Below, one piece after another: positions 45,836 through 54,585 of a stretch of 64,000 nt of DNA. The DNA comes from Dactylosporangium aurantiacum. GTDB taxonomy: Bacteria; Actinomycetota; Actinomycetes; Mycobacteriales; Micromonosporaceae. Where the stretch lies: positions 62,001-126,000 of the forward strand of contig NZ_JNYJ01000029.1 of assembly GCF_000716715.1 (NCBI RefSeq), read 5' to 3'. Numbering within the stretch: position 1 is the stretch's first letter; every line of letters begins with the position of its first letter. The position numbers were made by a program, and so were the translations under genes. The notes beneath the pieces were generated by a model. The model did not search any database, was not told the origin of the DNA, and saw nothing but the letters and a program-made list of their open reading frames with translations.

Positions 45836-47221
45836 TCACCCCACGTCCAGTTTGAGCAGGTCGTCCTCGGTCTCCCGGCGGACGATGACCCGCGACTCCC
45901 CGTCAACCACCGCCACGACCGGCGGACGGGGGACGTGGTTGTAGTTGCTCGCCATGCTGCGGCAGTAGGCCCCTGTGCCCGGCACCGCAAGAAGATCTCC
46001 GGCCTGAACGTCGGCCGGCAGGAACTCATCCTTCACGATGATGTCCCCGGCCTCGCAATGTTTTCCCACCACGCGGGCGAGAATCGGCGGTTCGGTGGAC
46101 GTCCGGCCGGCCACGGTCGCGGAGTAGGCCGCGTCGTAGAGCGCGGTGCGGATGTTGTCGCTCATGCCGCCGTCGACGCTCACGTACGTGCGGATCCCGT
46201 CGACGTCCTTGACGGTGCCGACCTCGTACAGGGTGAACATCGCCGGCCCGACGATCGCCCGGCCCGGCTCGATCGACAGGTGGGGCACGCTGAGCTGCAG
46301 CGCGGCGCACTCCTGCTTGACGATCCGCATCAGGTTCGTGGCCAGGTCCGCGGGCTCGGCCGGGGTGTCCTGCGTCGTGTACGCGATGCCGAACCCGCCG
46401 CCGAGGTCCAGCTCGGGCAGCTCGATGCCGTGCTTGTCGTGGACGGCGGCCTGCAGCGACAGCAGCCGCCGGGCGGAGACCTCGAACCCGGACGTGTCGA
46501 AGATCTGCGAGCCGATGTGCGAGTGCAGGCCGCGCAGGTCCAGCACGTCCTCGGCGAGGATCCTGTCGACGGCCTCCGCGGCGGCGCCGCCGGACAGCGA
46601 GAAGCCGAACTTCTGGTCCTCGTGGGCGGTGGCGATGTACTCGTGGGTGTGGGCCTCGACGCCGACGGTGACCCGGACCATGACCTTCGGCCTGGTCGCC
46701 GTCCGCCGGGCGATGGCGCTCAGCCGGTCGATCTCGTCGAAGGAGTCGACGATGATCCGGCCGACGCCCGCCTCGACGGCCCTGGTCAGCTCCGCGACGG
46801 ACTTGTTGTTGCCGTGCAGGCCGATCCGCTCGGGCGGCATGCCGCCGCGCAGCGCCACGGCGAGCTCGCCGCCGGTGCAGACGTCCAGCGACAGGCCCTC
46901 CTCGACGAGGATCCTGACGATGTGGGTGGCGATGAAGGCCTTGCCCGCATAGAAGACCTCGGCGCCGCCGAAGGCCTCCTTGAACGCCCTGCACCGGCTG
47001 CGGAAGTCCGCTTCGTCGAAGACGTAGGCGGGCGTGCCGTGCTCCTCGGCGATCTTCCGGATATTTACGGATCCGACCTCGATCGCGCCGGTCGCACCGC
47101 GTTTGACCGTTTTCGGCCAGAGCTGCGGGACGAGGGCGTTGACGTCGTCCGGCGTGCGCAGCCAGGACGGTCCGGTGGAGCCGAGGTCGCCGTGCAGGGC
47201 GCCGGCCTCATGTGCGCGCAT
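45836..47221 (-). CDS. lysA: Diaminopimelate decarboxylase
   Basis: The protein has 461 residues from ATG 47221, five bases after the argS stop. It is an alanine-racemase-fold PLP enzyme with the lysine in VFYAGKAFIA, HSHIGSQIF, and the substrate-binding GTGAYCRSMASNYN near the end. It makes lysine from meso-diaminopimelate. The order argS-lysA-hom-thrC is the classical actinobacterial block. Confidence 0.97.
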   Translation of the reverse strand: MRAHEAGALHGDLGSTGPSWLRTPDDVNALVPQLWPKTVKRGATGAIEVGSVNIRKIAEEHGTPAYVFDEADFRSRCRAFKEAFGGAEVFYAGKAFIATHIVRILVEEGLSLDVCTGGELAVALRGGMPPERIGLHGNNKSVAELTRAVEAGVGRIIVDSFDEIDRLSAIARRTATRPKVMVRVTVGVEAHTHEYIATAHEDQKFGFSLSGGAAAEAVDRILAEDVLDLRGLHSHIGSQIFDTSGFEVSARRLLSLQAAVHDKHGIELPELDLGGGFGIAYTTQDTPAEPADLATNLMRIVKQECAALQLSVPHLSIEPGRAIVGPAMFTLYEVGTVKDVDGIRTYVSVDGGMSDNIRTALYDAAYSATVAGRTSTEPPILARVVGKHCEAGDIIVKDEFLPADVQAGDLLAVPGTGAYCRSMASNYNHVPRPPVVAVVDGESRVIVRRETEDDLLKLDVG

Positions 47222-47226
47222 GTCGC

Positions 47227-48891
47227 TTACATCCGTTCCGGTGCTGAGACGCCGAGCAGGTCGAGCCCGTTGACGATGACCTGGCGCGTCGCGTCGTTGA
47301 GCCACAGCCGGGCCCGGTTGGTCTCCGTGATGGGCTCGTCGCCCTGCGGCAGGACCCGGCAGTTGTCGTAGAAGCGGTGGTAGGCCCCCGCCAGCTCCTC
47401 CAGATAGCGTGCCACGCGGTGCGGCTCGCGCAGCTCGGCCGCGGTGGCGACGACGGCCGGGAAGTCGCCGAGCGCCTTGAGCAGGTCGAGCTCCTTGTCG
47501 TGCACGAGCAGGCCCGCGTCGAACGTGTCGGTGCGGTGCAGCCCCAGCTCGGCGGCGTTGCGGGCGACCGAGGCGGTCCGCGCGCCGACGTACTGGACGT
47601 AGAAGACCGGGTTGTCGTTCTTCTGCCGCGTGATGACCTCGATGTCCAGGGTCAGCGGCGAGTCCGTCGAGGAGCGCGCGAGAGAGTACCGGGCGGCGTC
47701 GACCCCGACGACCTCGATCAGCTCGTCGAGCGTGATCAGGGTGCCGGCGCGCTTGCTGAGCCGCACCGGCTCACCACCGCGCAGCAGGCTGACCAGCTGG
47801 CCGATCAGGACCTCGATGTTGCGCTGCGGGTCGTCGCCGGCGCACGCCGCGATCGCCTTCAGCCGGCCGATGTAGCCGTGGTGGTCGGCGCCGAGCATGT
47901 AGATGCAGCGGTCGAAGCCCCGCTCGCGCTTGTTGATGTAGTACGCGGCGTCGGCGGCGAAGTACGTCTTCTCCCCGTTGGACCGGATCAGCACCCGGTC
48001 CTTGTCGTCGCCGAAGTCGGTGGTGCGCAGCCAGATGGCGCCGTCGGCCTCGAAGACGTGGCCCTGCTTGCGCAGCTCGTCGAGGGCGTGCTCGACCGCG
48101 CCGCCGTCGTGCAGCGTCTTCTCCGAGAACCAGACGTCGAAGTGGACGCCGAACCGCTCGAGGCTGTCCTGCATCTCCTTGAGCATCGCCTTGTAGCCTT
48201 CCTGCTGGAAGGCGATCTGCTGCTCTTCATCCGTTTTGTTCAGTATATCGGGGTTCTCCGCGACGACCTGGCGCGCGATGTCCTGGATGTACTCGCCCGG
48301 GTACCCGTCCGGCGGCGTCGGCCGGTTGTTGGCCGCGGCCTGCACGGACTCGCCGAACCTGGCCATCTGCACGCCGGCGTCGTTGATGTAGTGCTCGCGG
48401 GTCACCTCGGCGCCGGCCGCGGCCAGGATCCGGCCCAGCGCGTCGCCGACCGCGGCCCAGCGGGTGTGCCCCAGGTGGACCGGCCCCGTGGGGTTCGCCG
48501 AGACGAACTCCAGGTTGATCTTCTCCTTGGCGAGGGTGTCGCTGCGTCCGTACGCCCGGCCGGCCTCCACCACGATGCGCGCCAGCGCGCCGGCGGCACC
48601 CGCCGACAGCCGGATGTTGAGGAACCCCGGACCGGCGATCTCCACCGCACCGATCCCGGGAGTTTCCTGCAAGTTTTTCGCGACCGCGGCGGCCAGCTCG
48701 CGCGGGCTCAGCCCGACCTTCTTGCCCAACTGCAGGGCGATATTCGACGCATAGTCACCATGCTCCGGGTTTCGCGGTCGCTCCACGCTGGTCGTCGCAG
48801 GAAGAACGGACGCGTCGAGGTCACGCTCAGTAAGCGCCGCCCTGGCGGCTTCGAGGACTGCTACGGCGAGTTCAGCGGGAGTCACCGACAA
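47227..48891 (-). CDS. argS: Arginyl-tRNA synthetase
   Basis: This 554-residue class I synthetase starts with an additional tRNA-recognition domain (Add1). It has the HIGH-like motif [11 protein letters not shown] after [10 protein letters not shown], a [14 protein letters not shown] segment in place of KMSKS, and an anticodon-binding domain that ends YDNCRVLPQ...[12 protein letters not shown]. It heads the argS-lysA-hom-thrC operon. Confidence 0.97.
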   Translation of the reverse strand: MSVTPAELAVAVLEAARAALTERDLDASVLPATTSVERPRNPEHGDYASNIALQLGKKVGLSPRELAAAVAKNLQETPGIGAVEIAGPGFLNIRLSAGAAGALARIVVEAGRAYGRSDTLAKEKINLEFVSANPTGPVHLGHTRWAAVGDALGRILAAAGAEVTREHYINDAGVQMARFGESVQAAANNRPTPPDGYPGEYIQDIARQVVAENPDILNKTDEEQQIAFQQEGYKAMLKEMQDSLERFGVHFDVWFSEKTLHDGGAVEHALDELRKQGHVFEADGAIWLRTTDFGDDKDRVLIRSNGEKTYFAADAAYYINKRERGFDRCIYMLGADHHGYIGRLKAIAACAGDDPQRNIEVLIGQLVSLLRGGEPVRLSKRAGTLITLDELIEVVGVDAARYSLARSSTDSPLTLDIEVITRQKNDNPVFYVQYVGARTASVARNAAELGLHRTDTFDAGLLVHDKELDLLKALGDFPAVVATAAELREPHRVARYLEELAGAYHRFYDNCRVLPQGDEPITETNRARLWLNDATRQVIVNGLDLLGVSAPERM

Positions 48892-49065
48892 ATGCTATCG
48901 GGGGTAGACTCCGGTACTTGGCGGCGGCCCGTTCTGCTGGTCACAATGCGGGACGGCCGCTTCCGGCGGTGTCACCGAACCCCGCACGTCCCGCCCGACC
49001 CCCCGACCGTTGACCAGACGAGGCCCGATGAGCGAGCACCACGCTGAGCGTTGCGAGGCGACGAC

Positions 49066-49977
49066 ATGAGCATGAGCACCCAGCACGGCGGCGGCAACCG
49101 CAAGCCGTCGACGAAGCCCGTGGCCGGCGCCAAGCCGAAGCAGGGCGGCGACGAGGACGCGGTCGACGAGGTCGACGAGGTCGAGGAGTCGGCGCCGGTC
49201 TCCTTGGGCAAGCCGAAGGCCAGCCCGCGCAAGTCCGCCCCGGCCCGCAAGACCACGCCCGCCGGCAAGCGCGCGCCCGCCGGCCGCCCGGCGGCCCGCA
49301 AGGTCGCCCCGGTCAAGGTGAAGCAGGGCGCCGCGTGGGGCCCGATCATCCTGTTCTCGGTGGTGGGCCTGCTGGCCCTCGGCATCGTCGGCTTCGCCGT
49401 CTGGCAGGTCAACGAGAACGGTCTGACCGTGCGCGAGCGCGCCGACCGGATCGACGGCATCAAGGACTACTTCAAGATCAACAAGGCGTACACCGAAGAG
49501 CGCAGCCACGTGTGGGGCCCGCAGAAGTACGACCTGAGCATCGCCAACCCGCCGGTGTCCGGCAACCACAACCAGAACTGGCAGCGCTGCCTCGGCGACG
49601 TGTACACCGCCCCGATCGCCACCGAGCACGCCCTGCACGCCCTGGAGCACGGCTCGGTCTGGATCACGTACCAGCCGAACCTGCCGGCCGACCAGGTCGA
49701 GGCCCTCGCCAAGAAGGTCCGTGGCAAGGACTACATGATGATGAGCCCCTACGAGGGCCAGGCCAAGCCGATCTCCCTGCAGGCGTGGGGCTTCCAGCTC
49801 CAGGTCGACAAGGCCAGCGACGGCCGCATCGACGAGTTCATCAAGGCGCTGCGCCAGAACGCCAGCCTTGAGCCCGGCACCCCCTGCTCCAGCGGCGACA
49901 TCATCACCGAGACCGGCACCGTCCCCCGCGACCTGGGCAAAGACGGCGGCAACACCGGCATGACCTCGGGCGGCTGA
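49066..49977 (+). CDS. DUF3105 membrane-anchored protein
   Basis: The protein has 303 residues from ATG 49066; an in-frame start at 49051 is weaker. A lysine/alanine/proline-rich cytoplasmic tail of about 90 residues precedes one membrane helix (about 97-118). The extracytoplasmic DUF3105 domain has SHVWGPQKYDLSIANPPVSG, a CLGDVYTAP segment and HALEHGSVWITY. Conserved His and Cys suggest metal binding. It is followed 11 bases later by a DUF305 gene; the pair is common in actinobacteria and their functions may be linked. Confidence 0.9.
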   Translation: MSMSTQHGGGNRKPSTKPVAGAKPKQGGDEDAVDEVDEVEESAPVSLGKPKASPRKSAPARKTTPAGKRAPAGRPAARKVAPVKVKQGAAWGPIILFSVVGLLALGIVGFAVWQVNENGLTVRERADRIDGIKDYFKINKAYTEERSHVWGPQKYDLSIANPPVSGNHNQNWQRCLGDVYTAPIATEHALHALEHGSVWITYQPNLPADQVEALAKKVRGKDYMMMSPYEGQAKPISLQAWGFQLQVDKASDGRIDEFIKALRQNASLEPGTPCSSGDIITETGTVPRDLGKDGGNTGMTSGG

Positions 49978-49988
49978 GTCACCACACC

Positions 49989-50618
49989 ATGTTCGGACAA
50001 CTCACGGCGCGGGCACGCCTGACCCTGGGCGTGCTCGCCGCCGTTCTCCTGCTCGCCGTGGGCGTCTCGGTCGGGTACCTCATCCCGACCCTGCGCGCCC
50101 CCGGCGACGGCTCGGTCGACGCCGGCTTCGCCCGCGACATGAGCGTCCACCACACCCAGGCCGTCGAGATGTCGATGTTCGCGTACCGCCTCGGCTCCAC
50201 CGACGACATCCGCACCCTGGGCTATGACATGGCCACCAGCCAGCAGTGGCAGATCGGCCAGATGCAGACCTGGCTGACCCAGTGGCACCTGTCCCCCAAC
50301 ACGGACAAGACCCCGATGGCCTGGATGCCCGACGGCGCCAACGCCCTGCAGCCCGACGGCCGCATGCCCGGCATGGCGTCCCAGGACGAGCTCAAGAAGC
50401 TCAAGTCGCTCACCGGCAAGGAGTTCGACACCATGTGGTGCCAGCTCATGCTGCGCCACCACCTGGGCGGCATCCACATGTCGGAGACCGCCGCCGCCAA
50501 GGCCTCCACCGCCGAGGTCCGCGACGCCGCCGAGAAGATCCGCGTGTCCCAGCAGTACGACATCACCGCGCTGACCGAGAAGCTCCAAGACCTCGGCGCG
50601 CAACCCCTCCCCTCCTGA
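49989..50618 (+). CDS. DUF305 exported four-helix protein
   Basis: This 209-residue protein has an N-terminal membrane anchor or signal (about 13-33), then the DUF305 ferritin-like fold with paired motifs MSVHHTQAVEMS and MLRHHLGGIHMSETA. The His/Met-rich motifs suggest copper or another metal. It probably forms an operon with the DUF3105 gene. Confidence 0.9.
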   Translation: MFGQLTARARLTLGVLAAVLLLAVGVSVGYLIPTLRAPGDGSVDAGFARDMSVHHTQAVEMSMFAYRLGSTDDIRTLGYDMATSQQWQIGQMQTWLTQWHLSPNTDKTPMAWMPDGANALQPDGRMPGMASQDELKKLKSLTGKEFDTMWCQLMLRHHLGGIHMSETAAAKASTAEVRDAAEKIRVSQQYDITALTEKLQDLGAQPLPS

Positions 50619-50662
50619 CCCAGGCGCCACAGCGGATCTGTTATCCTTTGCGAGGCCGCAAG

Positions 50663-50734
50663 GCCCCCGTAGCTCAGGGGATAGAGCACCGCCCTCCGGA
50701 GGCGGGGGCGCAGGTTCGAATCCTGCCGGGGGCA
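50663..50734 (+). tRNA. tRNA-Arg (anticodon CCG)
   Basis: A complete cloverleaf is present: acceptor GCCCCCG/CGGGGGC, D-stem GCTC/GAGC, anticodon stem CCGCC/GGCGG with loop CTCCGGA (anticodon CCG), T-stem GCAGG/CCTGC with loop TTCGAAT, and discriminator A at 50734. CCA is not encoded. The 3' end is the integration site of the downstream element: sequence similar to its last bases and the following 30 bases recurs at 54353. Confidence 0.97.
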
Positions 50735-50765
50735 CACTTCTCGAAGTGGCTCTGATCAGCGAAAA

Positions 50766-50804
50766 CGAAGCCCTTGACCAGCGTGTATGCGGTCAAGGGC
50801 TTCG
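50766..50804. terminator. Hairpin at the integrase 3' end, copy A
   Basis: CGAAGCCCTTGACC (50766-50779) pairs perfectly with GGTCAAGGGCTTCG (50791-50804). The equivalent, slightly bulged hairpin in copy B is at 54396-54433. It would terminate the leftward integrase transcript and protect the tRNA locus. Confidence 0.75.
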
Positions 50805-50891
50805 CTCGTATGTCCGGCTGTCACTGGCCAAATCTCGCCATGATCGGCGGTCCACCCCCAATACGCCCCCAAGCGGGGGCGCCTCTAGGCG

Positions 50892-50965
50892 TCAGTACCC
50901 CAGCGCCCCGCTCGCCCGTCGGCGCAGGATCTCCACGCTCTTGTCGAGGCAGACGGCGTACAGGT
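50892..50965 (-). pseudogene. Integrase C-terminal remnant
   Basis: The minus strand encodes LYAVCLDKSVEILRRRASG followed by ALGY and a stop. This matches the end of the intact integrase (IYAACLDKGTEILRRRVSA, then ALGY), including the catalytic-Tyr position. Upstream of this the similarity is lost and there is no complete gene. It is the surviving tail of an older, related integrase. Confidence 0.85.
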
Positions 50966-51145
50966 ACGCGGTGACGACCACTCGGCCGCCAGACTTGTCG
51001 GCGGCGGCACGAACCCGGCGACCTGCGCACGCATGGAAGCCGGCGCCGAACGCCATCAGTCCCACATGGATCGGAGACCATTCAACGAGGCATATGTGCG
51101 ACTCGACGGCTGGCGGCGAGTCTCATCAGCGGCACAATCGATGCT

Positions 51146-51904
51146 GTGGCAGATCCTACCTGGACGGCAAGGCTGACTGACGTCGTTCGGAGACGGGCGG
51201 CTTCTCGACAGCCGGCGCCCGCAGCAGTACTCGGGATCCTCAAGGAGATCGTCGGACATTGGGCAGAGCCCACCGACCAGCATGGCGTTTGCTGGGACGT
51301 AGCGGCGTGGCGTAACGGCCTGGCTGGGACACCGTTGGTCGCCGTTGTCGATCGCATCGCGGACGGGCTGACGCTCTTGTCCGGTCGAACTTTAATCACA
51401 CGCGAGCATGTCTTCTCCGTCAGGAGTAGGCCAATCGACCTCTTCGTAGCTTCGATGGCATGGGGTTATGGGTTGAGCGGGTACGGCTGGTATCGCACTC
51501 GCGCATTGTTCGGCCAAGATGGCAGCGCGCAGATACCCAGGTTGGTCGACGAGCTTCAGGAGTCCGCTGGCTCACCTGAGCAAACCTGGACGGTACTGAT
51601 GGGCGGTCAGGGCCTACGCGGGCTCGGCCCAGCCTTCGGTACCAAGCTTGCCTACTTCGCCGGGTACGACCGCGCTGAAGGTTATGGGCCGCTCATCGCC
51701 GACCGGTGGACCGCGTGGTCATTCTGGGCTCTTGCCGGCGACTGGGATATCCGCGCGTCTGCCGATCTGTACAGGCGATACATCGAAACGGCAACGAGCT
51801 GGGCGGCGGAGCCTGGCAGGCGCGGCGACGACCTGGAGCGGGCTCTCTTCGTAGCTGGCCCACACGTTCTGCGAACGTGGCGGGCACTGAAGAGCGGGCG
51901 CTGA
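51146..51904 (+). CDS. OGG-fold DNA-glycosylase-like protein
   Basis: The protein has 252 residues from GTG 51146, with no clear ribosome site. The C-terminal half carries a helix-hairpin-helix-like stretch GLRGLGPAFGTKLAYFAG followed by PLIADRW. Aligned with OGG1/AlkA-type enzymes, Lys167 takes the place of the Schiff-base lysine (GTK) and Asp186 that of the catalytic Asp. I therefore assign it to the 8-oxoguanine-glycosylase-like 'OGG fold' group. The N-terminal half matches nothing I know. It is followed four bases later by a nuclease-like gene. Base composition is clearly less GC-rich than the host genes, which suggests acquisition. Its target base is unknown. Confidence 0.72.
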   Translation: MADPTWTARLTDVVRRRAASRQPAPAAVLGILKEIVGHWAEPTDQHGVCWDVAAWRNGLAGTPLVAVVDRIADGLTLLSGRTLITREHVFSVRSRPIDLFVASMAWGYGLSGYGWYRTRALFGQDGSAQIPRLVDELQESAGSPEQTWTVLMGGQGLRGLGPAFGTKLAYFAGYDRAEGYGPLIADRWTAWSFWALAGDWDIRASADLYRRYIETATSWAAEPGRRGDDLERALFVAGPHVLRTWRALKSGR

Positions 51905-51908
51905 TCGG

Positions 51909-52817
51909 ATGCCCCGCAATGCACCGCACGAGCTGAATGCCGACAAGAACGTGACCACGGTGGCGGACACACTCGATGATCTCGCGGCCCAAACCTGGCA
52001 CAAAATTACGGTCGGGCCGCTACGAGGGCTGACCTTCGGCGAAGAGTCGATCACCGATCACAACTTGTTCGAGCTTGACCGACTCGCGCCCGAGGTCGAG
52101 GTGTACAAGTTCGACAAGTCTGAGGAACCAACCAACGGAGCTGACTTCGAGTGGTGGATCGGGAGCAGCAGCATCGGCTGGCTCGGCATCCGGTTTCAAG
52201 CAAAGAAGCTCGACGACGGCAGTTACGCCCAGCTCGGACACCGTGTCCGCGGCCAACGGCAATACCACCTGCTACTCGAACAGGCGCGGCAGGACAACGT
52301 CTGGGCCTTTTACTGCTTTTACAATGGCTGGGACGGCCCCTGGCCTGATGGCGTACCGAATATCACTTGTCCGAGGAACCTGACGCCAACGTGGGACCAG
52401 GCAGGAACGAGTCCCTGCACGCATGCTGCATTGCAGGACTTCGGCTGCGCGATCGCGCCGGCAGCCGCCGTGGCCAGCCGCCACGCAGGCGAGCCACGGA
52501 AGGGCCGTCTTGCAATGGAGGAGTATCTACAGTTCAGTCGTCCATGGTCCCATCTGTTCCGGGACAGATCGTCCAGACTGCTATCTGCAAGTCCGAGCAT
52601 CCCTATTATTGAGTCGCTTCTCGGGGATTGGGTCTTGTCAGCTGTAAGACCGGCGCAAAACAGCAGCATGTCCGACACGCCATACGGCCAAACTGCCATG
52701 CCGCCAGAACAGGGCATCCATGCTTCCCTTCCGCCATGGCTGCAGGCCCGACGCGTTGGCGCATCAAACGGTGAAGGGAACCGTCCATCGGTCGCCGTCG
52801 TGTTCGACCTCAGCTGA
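51909..52817 (+). CDS. DUF6615-like protein with PD-(D/E)XK-type residues
   Basis: The protein has 302 residues from ATG 51909. Residues 20-140 have the layout of a restriction-endonuclease-like core: Glu45/46 in TFGEESITDHN, Asp79 in NGADFEWWIG, and Gln97-x-Lys99 in IRFQAKKL. A helix with YHLLLEQAR and VWAFYCFYNGW follows. This fits DUF6615 as I remember it. The C-terminal 150 residues are less regular. It is coupled to the glycosylase-like gene (four-base gap), so a base excised by the first protein could be cut by this one. Nuclease activity is inferred from motif layout only. Confidence 0.65.
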   Translation: MPRNAPHELNADKNVTTVADTLDDLAAQTWHKITVGPLRGLTFGEESITDHNLFELDRLAPEVEVYKFDKSEEPTNGADFEWWIGSSSIGWLGIRFQAKKLDDGSYAQLGHRVRGQRQYHLLLEQARQDNVWAFYCFYNGWDGPWPDGVPNITCPRNLTPTWDQAGTSPCTHAALQDFGCAIAPAAAVASRHAGEPRKGRLAMEEYLQFSRPWSHLFRDRSSRLLSASPSIPIIESLLGDWVLSAVRPAQNSSMSDTPYGQTAMPPEQGIHASLPPWLQARRVGASNGEGNRPSVAVVFDLS

Positions 52818-53046
52818 CTCGGCACGCTCCGCCGTGGCGGCGTAGCTCGGATTCCCTGTAGCCAGTCAAGACCGAGGTGCCCATGGGTTTGGCTTCCGGT
52901 TTCCGCGCATGCGGACGCTTGCACAAAGGACTTGCCGACAGTGCTCGCCAGCGAGCATCCTCGAACACCGTATGAGTCGTTGCGTAAAGGCGGCGGCCCT
53001 GGGACCTCGCGAGATCCATGGGGCTTGCTTGGAGAGGACTGAACCG

Positions 53047-54084
53047 ATGGAGACCCACGCCGAGGAGTGGCCACTGCCGGGTGACCCGAACCAATTCGTA
53101 GGTGCTCGGCATCACACCGTGCCCCGTTTTTACCTCGAATACTGGGCAGACACCAACGGCCGCATCGACGTCGTAGAAAAGCCAGGTGGTCGCCGGTACA
53201 CGACGGTTCCCAAGACAGCCAGCGCTGAAACTGACTTCTATACTTATATCGATCTTGACGGTAACCCTGCCGGCCGCATGGAGCAGGCTCTCGGGGTGAT
53301 CGAAGCGGCTGCCAGTGGCGCGATCGGCAGAATTACGCACCCTCAGTCCGGCCAGTTCCCGCCGCCACCCGACGACAAGCACGAGATCGCCACCCTTATC
53401 GCTTTCCAAAAAGTACGCGGCAAGCGGCAGCGCCGAGTGATCGAAACCCTAGCTGACTTCTCCATGAAAATTCAGCTCTCAGGGCTCGACAGGAACAGCA
53501 GCAAGCGCCTGCTTGAGGACCGACGCGGTCATGCGAATCAGGACGCGTCCGCTGAAATGGCAGACCTCGTCGCGAACTTAGACAGGTACTCGTTCGTTCC
53601 GGATCCGAATGATCATATTCGCATGATGGGCATGATGGCAGACAAACTGCTAGATAGTCTCATGCGCCGACACTGGTACCTGTGCATGTTCGACGAGCCG
53701 ATCCTGATCACCTGCGACGAGCCCGTCATGCTCTATCAACGCAACCCCAGTCCGCTGCGGGGTCAGGGTGTGGGTAACGCTGACGAGATCTGGTTCCCAC
53801 TGAACCCTTCCATGCTGCTCATACTAGCTCTAGAGCCACGACCGATGCCGGAGCGGTTTCGTGGGTCTGTCGAGCGCGCCCAGCTTGTCAACGCGTTCGC
53901 CGCCTATTACGCGTACCAGAACATTTTCCTCAACCCGCAGCAGTCAGCGATCGACGCCGAGCTACTCGCAGACGCCCCGCTGCTCCAAGTGACTGCGCCG
54001 CCGGAAATGATCCTCTCCGATGGATTCAACAGACCACTCAAGAACCGAACGACCGCCCGGCGGCGAAAGCCCAAGCGCAAATGA
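53047..54084 (+). CDS. DUF4238 protein
   Basis: The protein has 345 residues from ATG 53047, with GGAGAGGA upstream; the frame is open further upstream without support. Residues 20-33 are the DUF4238 hallmark GARHHTVPRFYLEYW. Later come DEPILITCDEPVMLYQRN and a W-x-PLNP segment (EIWFPLNPSMLLILAL), also typical of the family. It ends in a basic tail (RRRKPKRK). The function is unknown; scattered, mobile-element-linked occurrence is common. It lies 229 bases after the nuclease-like gene and may have its own promoter. Codon use is less GC-biased than in host genes. Confidence 0.8.
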   Translation: METHAEEWPLPGDPNQFVGARHHTVPRFYLEYWADTNGRIDVVEKPGGRRYTTVPKTASAETDFYTYIDLDGNPAGRMEQALGVIEAAASGAIGRITHPQSGQFPPPPDDKHEIATLIAFQKVRGKRQRRVIETLADFSMKIQLSGLDRNSSKRLLEDRRGHANQDASAEMADLVANLDRYSFVPDPNDHIRMMGMMADKLLDSLMRRHWYLCMFDEPILITCDEPVMLYQRNPSPLRGQGVGNADEIWFPLNPSMLLILALEPRPMPERFRGSVERAQLVNAFAAYYAYQNIFLNPQQSAIDAELLADAPLLQVTAPPEMILSDGFNRPLKNRTTARRRKPKRK

Positions 54085-54352
54085 TGTCCCGAGCCCGCCC
54101 CGGCTCGGAGCACCTCCACGCGCACCCCAACCCAGAATGATCGAGCGAGCACGACAATGGTCAAGCAAAGGATGAGCGGCTCGCTGCCCCGCCACGACGT
54201 ACAGCTCCGGCCCGGTGGTTCACCGGGCCGGAGGCGACACATGGCTTCGAGATCAACATGCGATAGCCGGGTGGTCTGGGACGACCAACTATCCGATTGG
54301 CACGTCGGCAGCGATTGTCAGACGGCCCTGGGAGGAGCAGGTTAGGGATGTA

Positions 54353-54585
54353 TCTCGCCGGGCCACACTTCTTGGAGTGGCTCTCACAGCCAATACGAAG
54401 CCCTGACCAGCAAGTACGCGGTCCAGGGCTTCGCTGTTCGTCCGGCTGAATCCCGCCATGATCAGTGGTCCAACCCCAGTAGACCCCCAAGCGGGGGCGG
54501 CGCTGGGGCGTCAGTACCCCAGCGCCGCGCTCACCCGTCGGCGCAGGATCTCCGTACCCTTGTCCAGGCAGGCCGCGTAGATCCG
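54353..54585. repeat. Attachment/integrase-end repeat, copy B
   Basis: This is the inner counterpart of 50724-50965. It begins TCTCGCCGGGCCACACTTCT, related to the tRNA 3' end, contains the bulged hairpin 54396-54433 and runs into the 3' end of the intact integrase. Nothing else is seen between the DUF4238 stop (54084) and this repeat. It marks a second, degenerate attachment site inside the element. Confidence 0.82.

Larger units (their letters stand above)
50724..50965. repeat. Attachment/integrase-end repeat, copy A
   Basis: This runs from the tRNA 3' end through a hairpin to an integrase 3' end and resembles 54353-54585 along its length (about 75-80% by eye). Shared blocks include CACACTTCT, AGTGGCTCT, CGAAGCCCT, GGGCTTCGCT, CCCCCAAGCGGGGGCG and GTCAGTACCCCAGCGCC. 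Similarity stops at about 50965. It is the outer left junction of the island. Confidence 0.85.

Noticed and set aside
52940..52960. Third copy of the dispersed CAGCGAGCATGG repeat
   Set aside because: Only about ten bases match (CCAGCGAGCAT), with none of the flanking blocks; likely chance.
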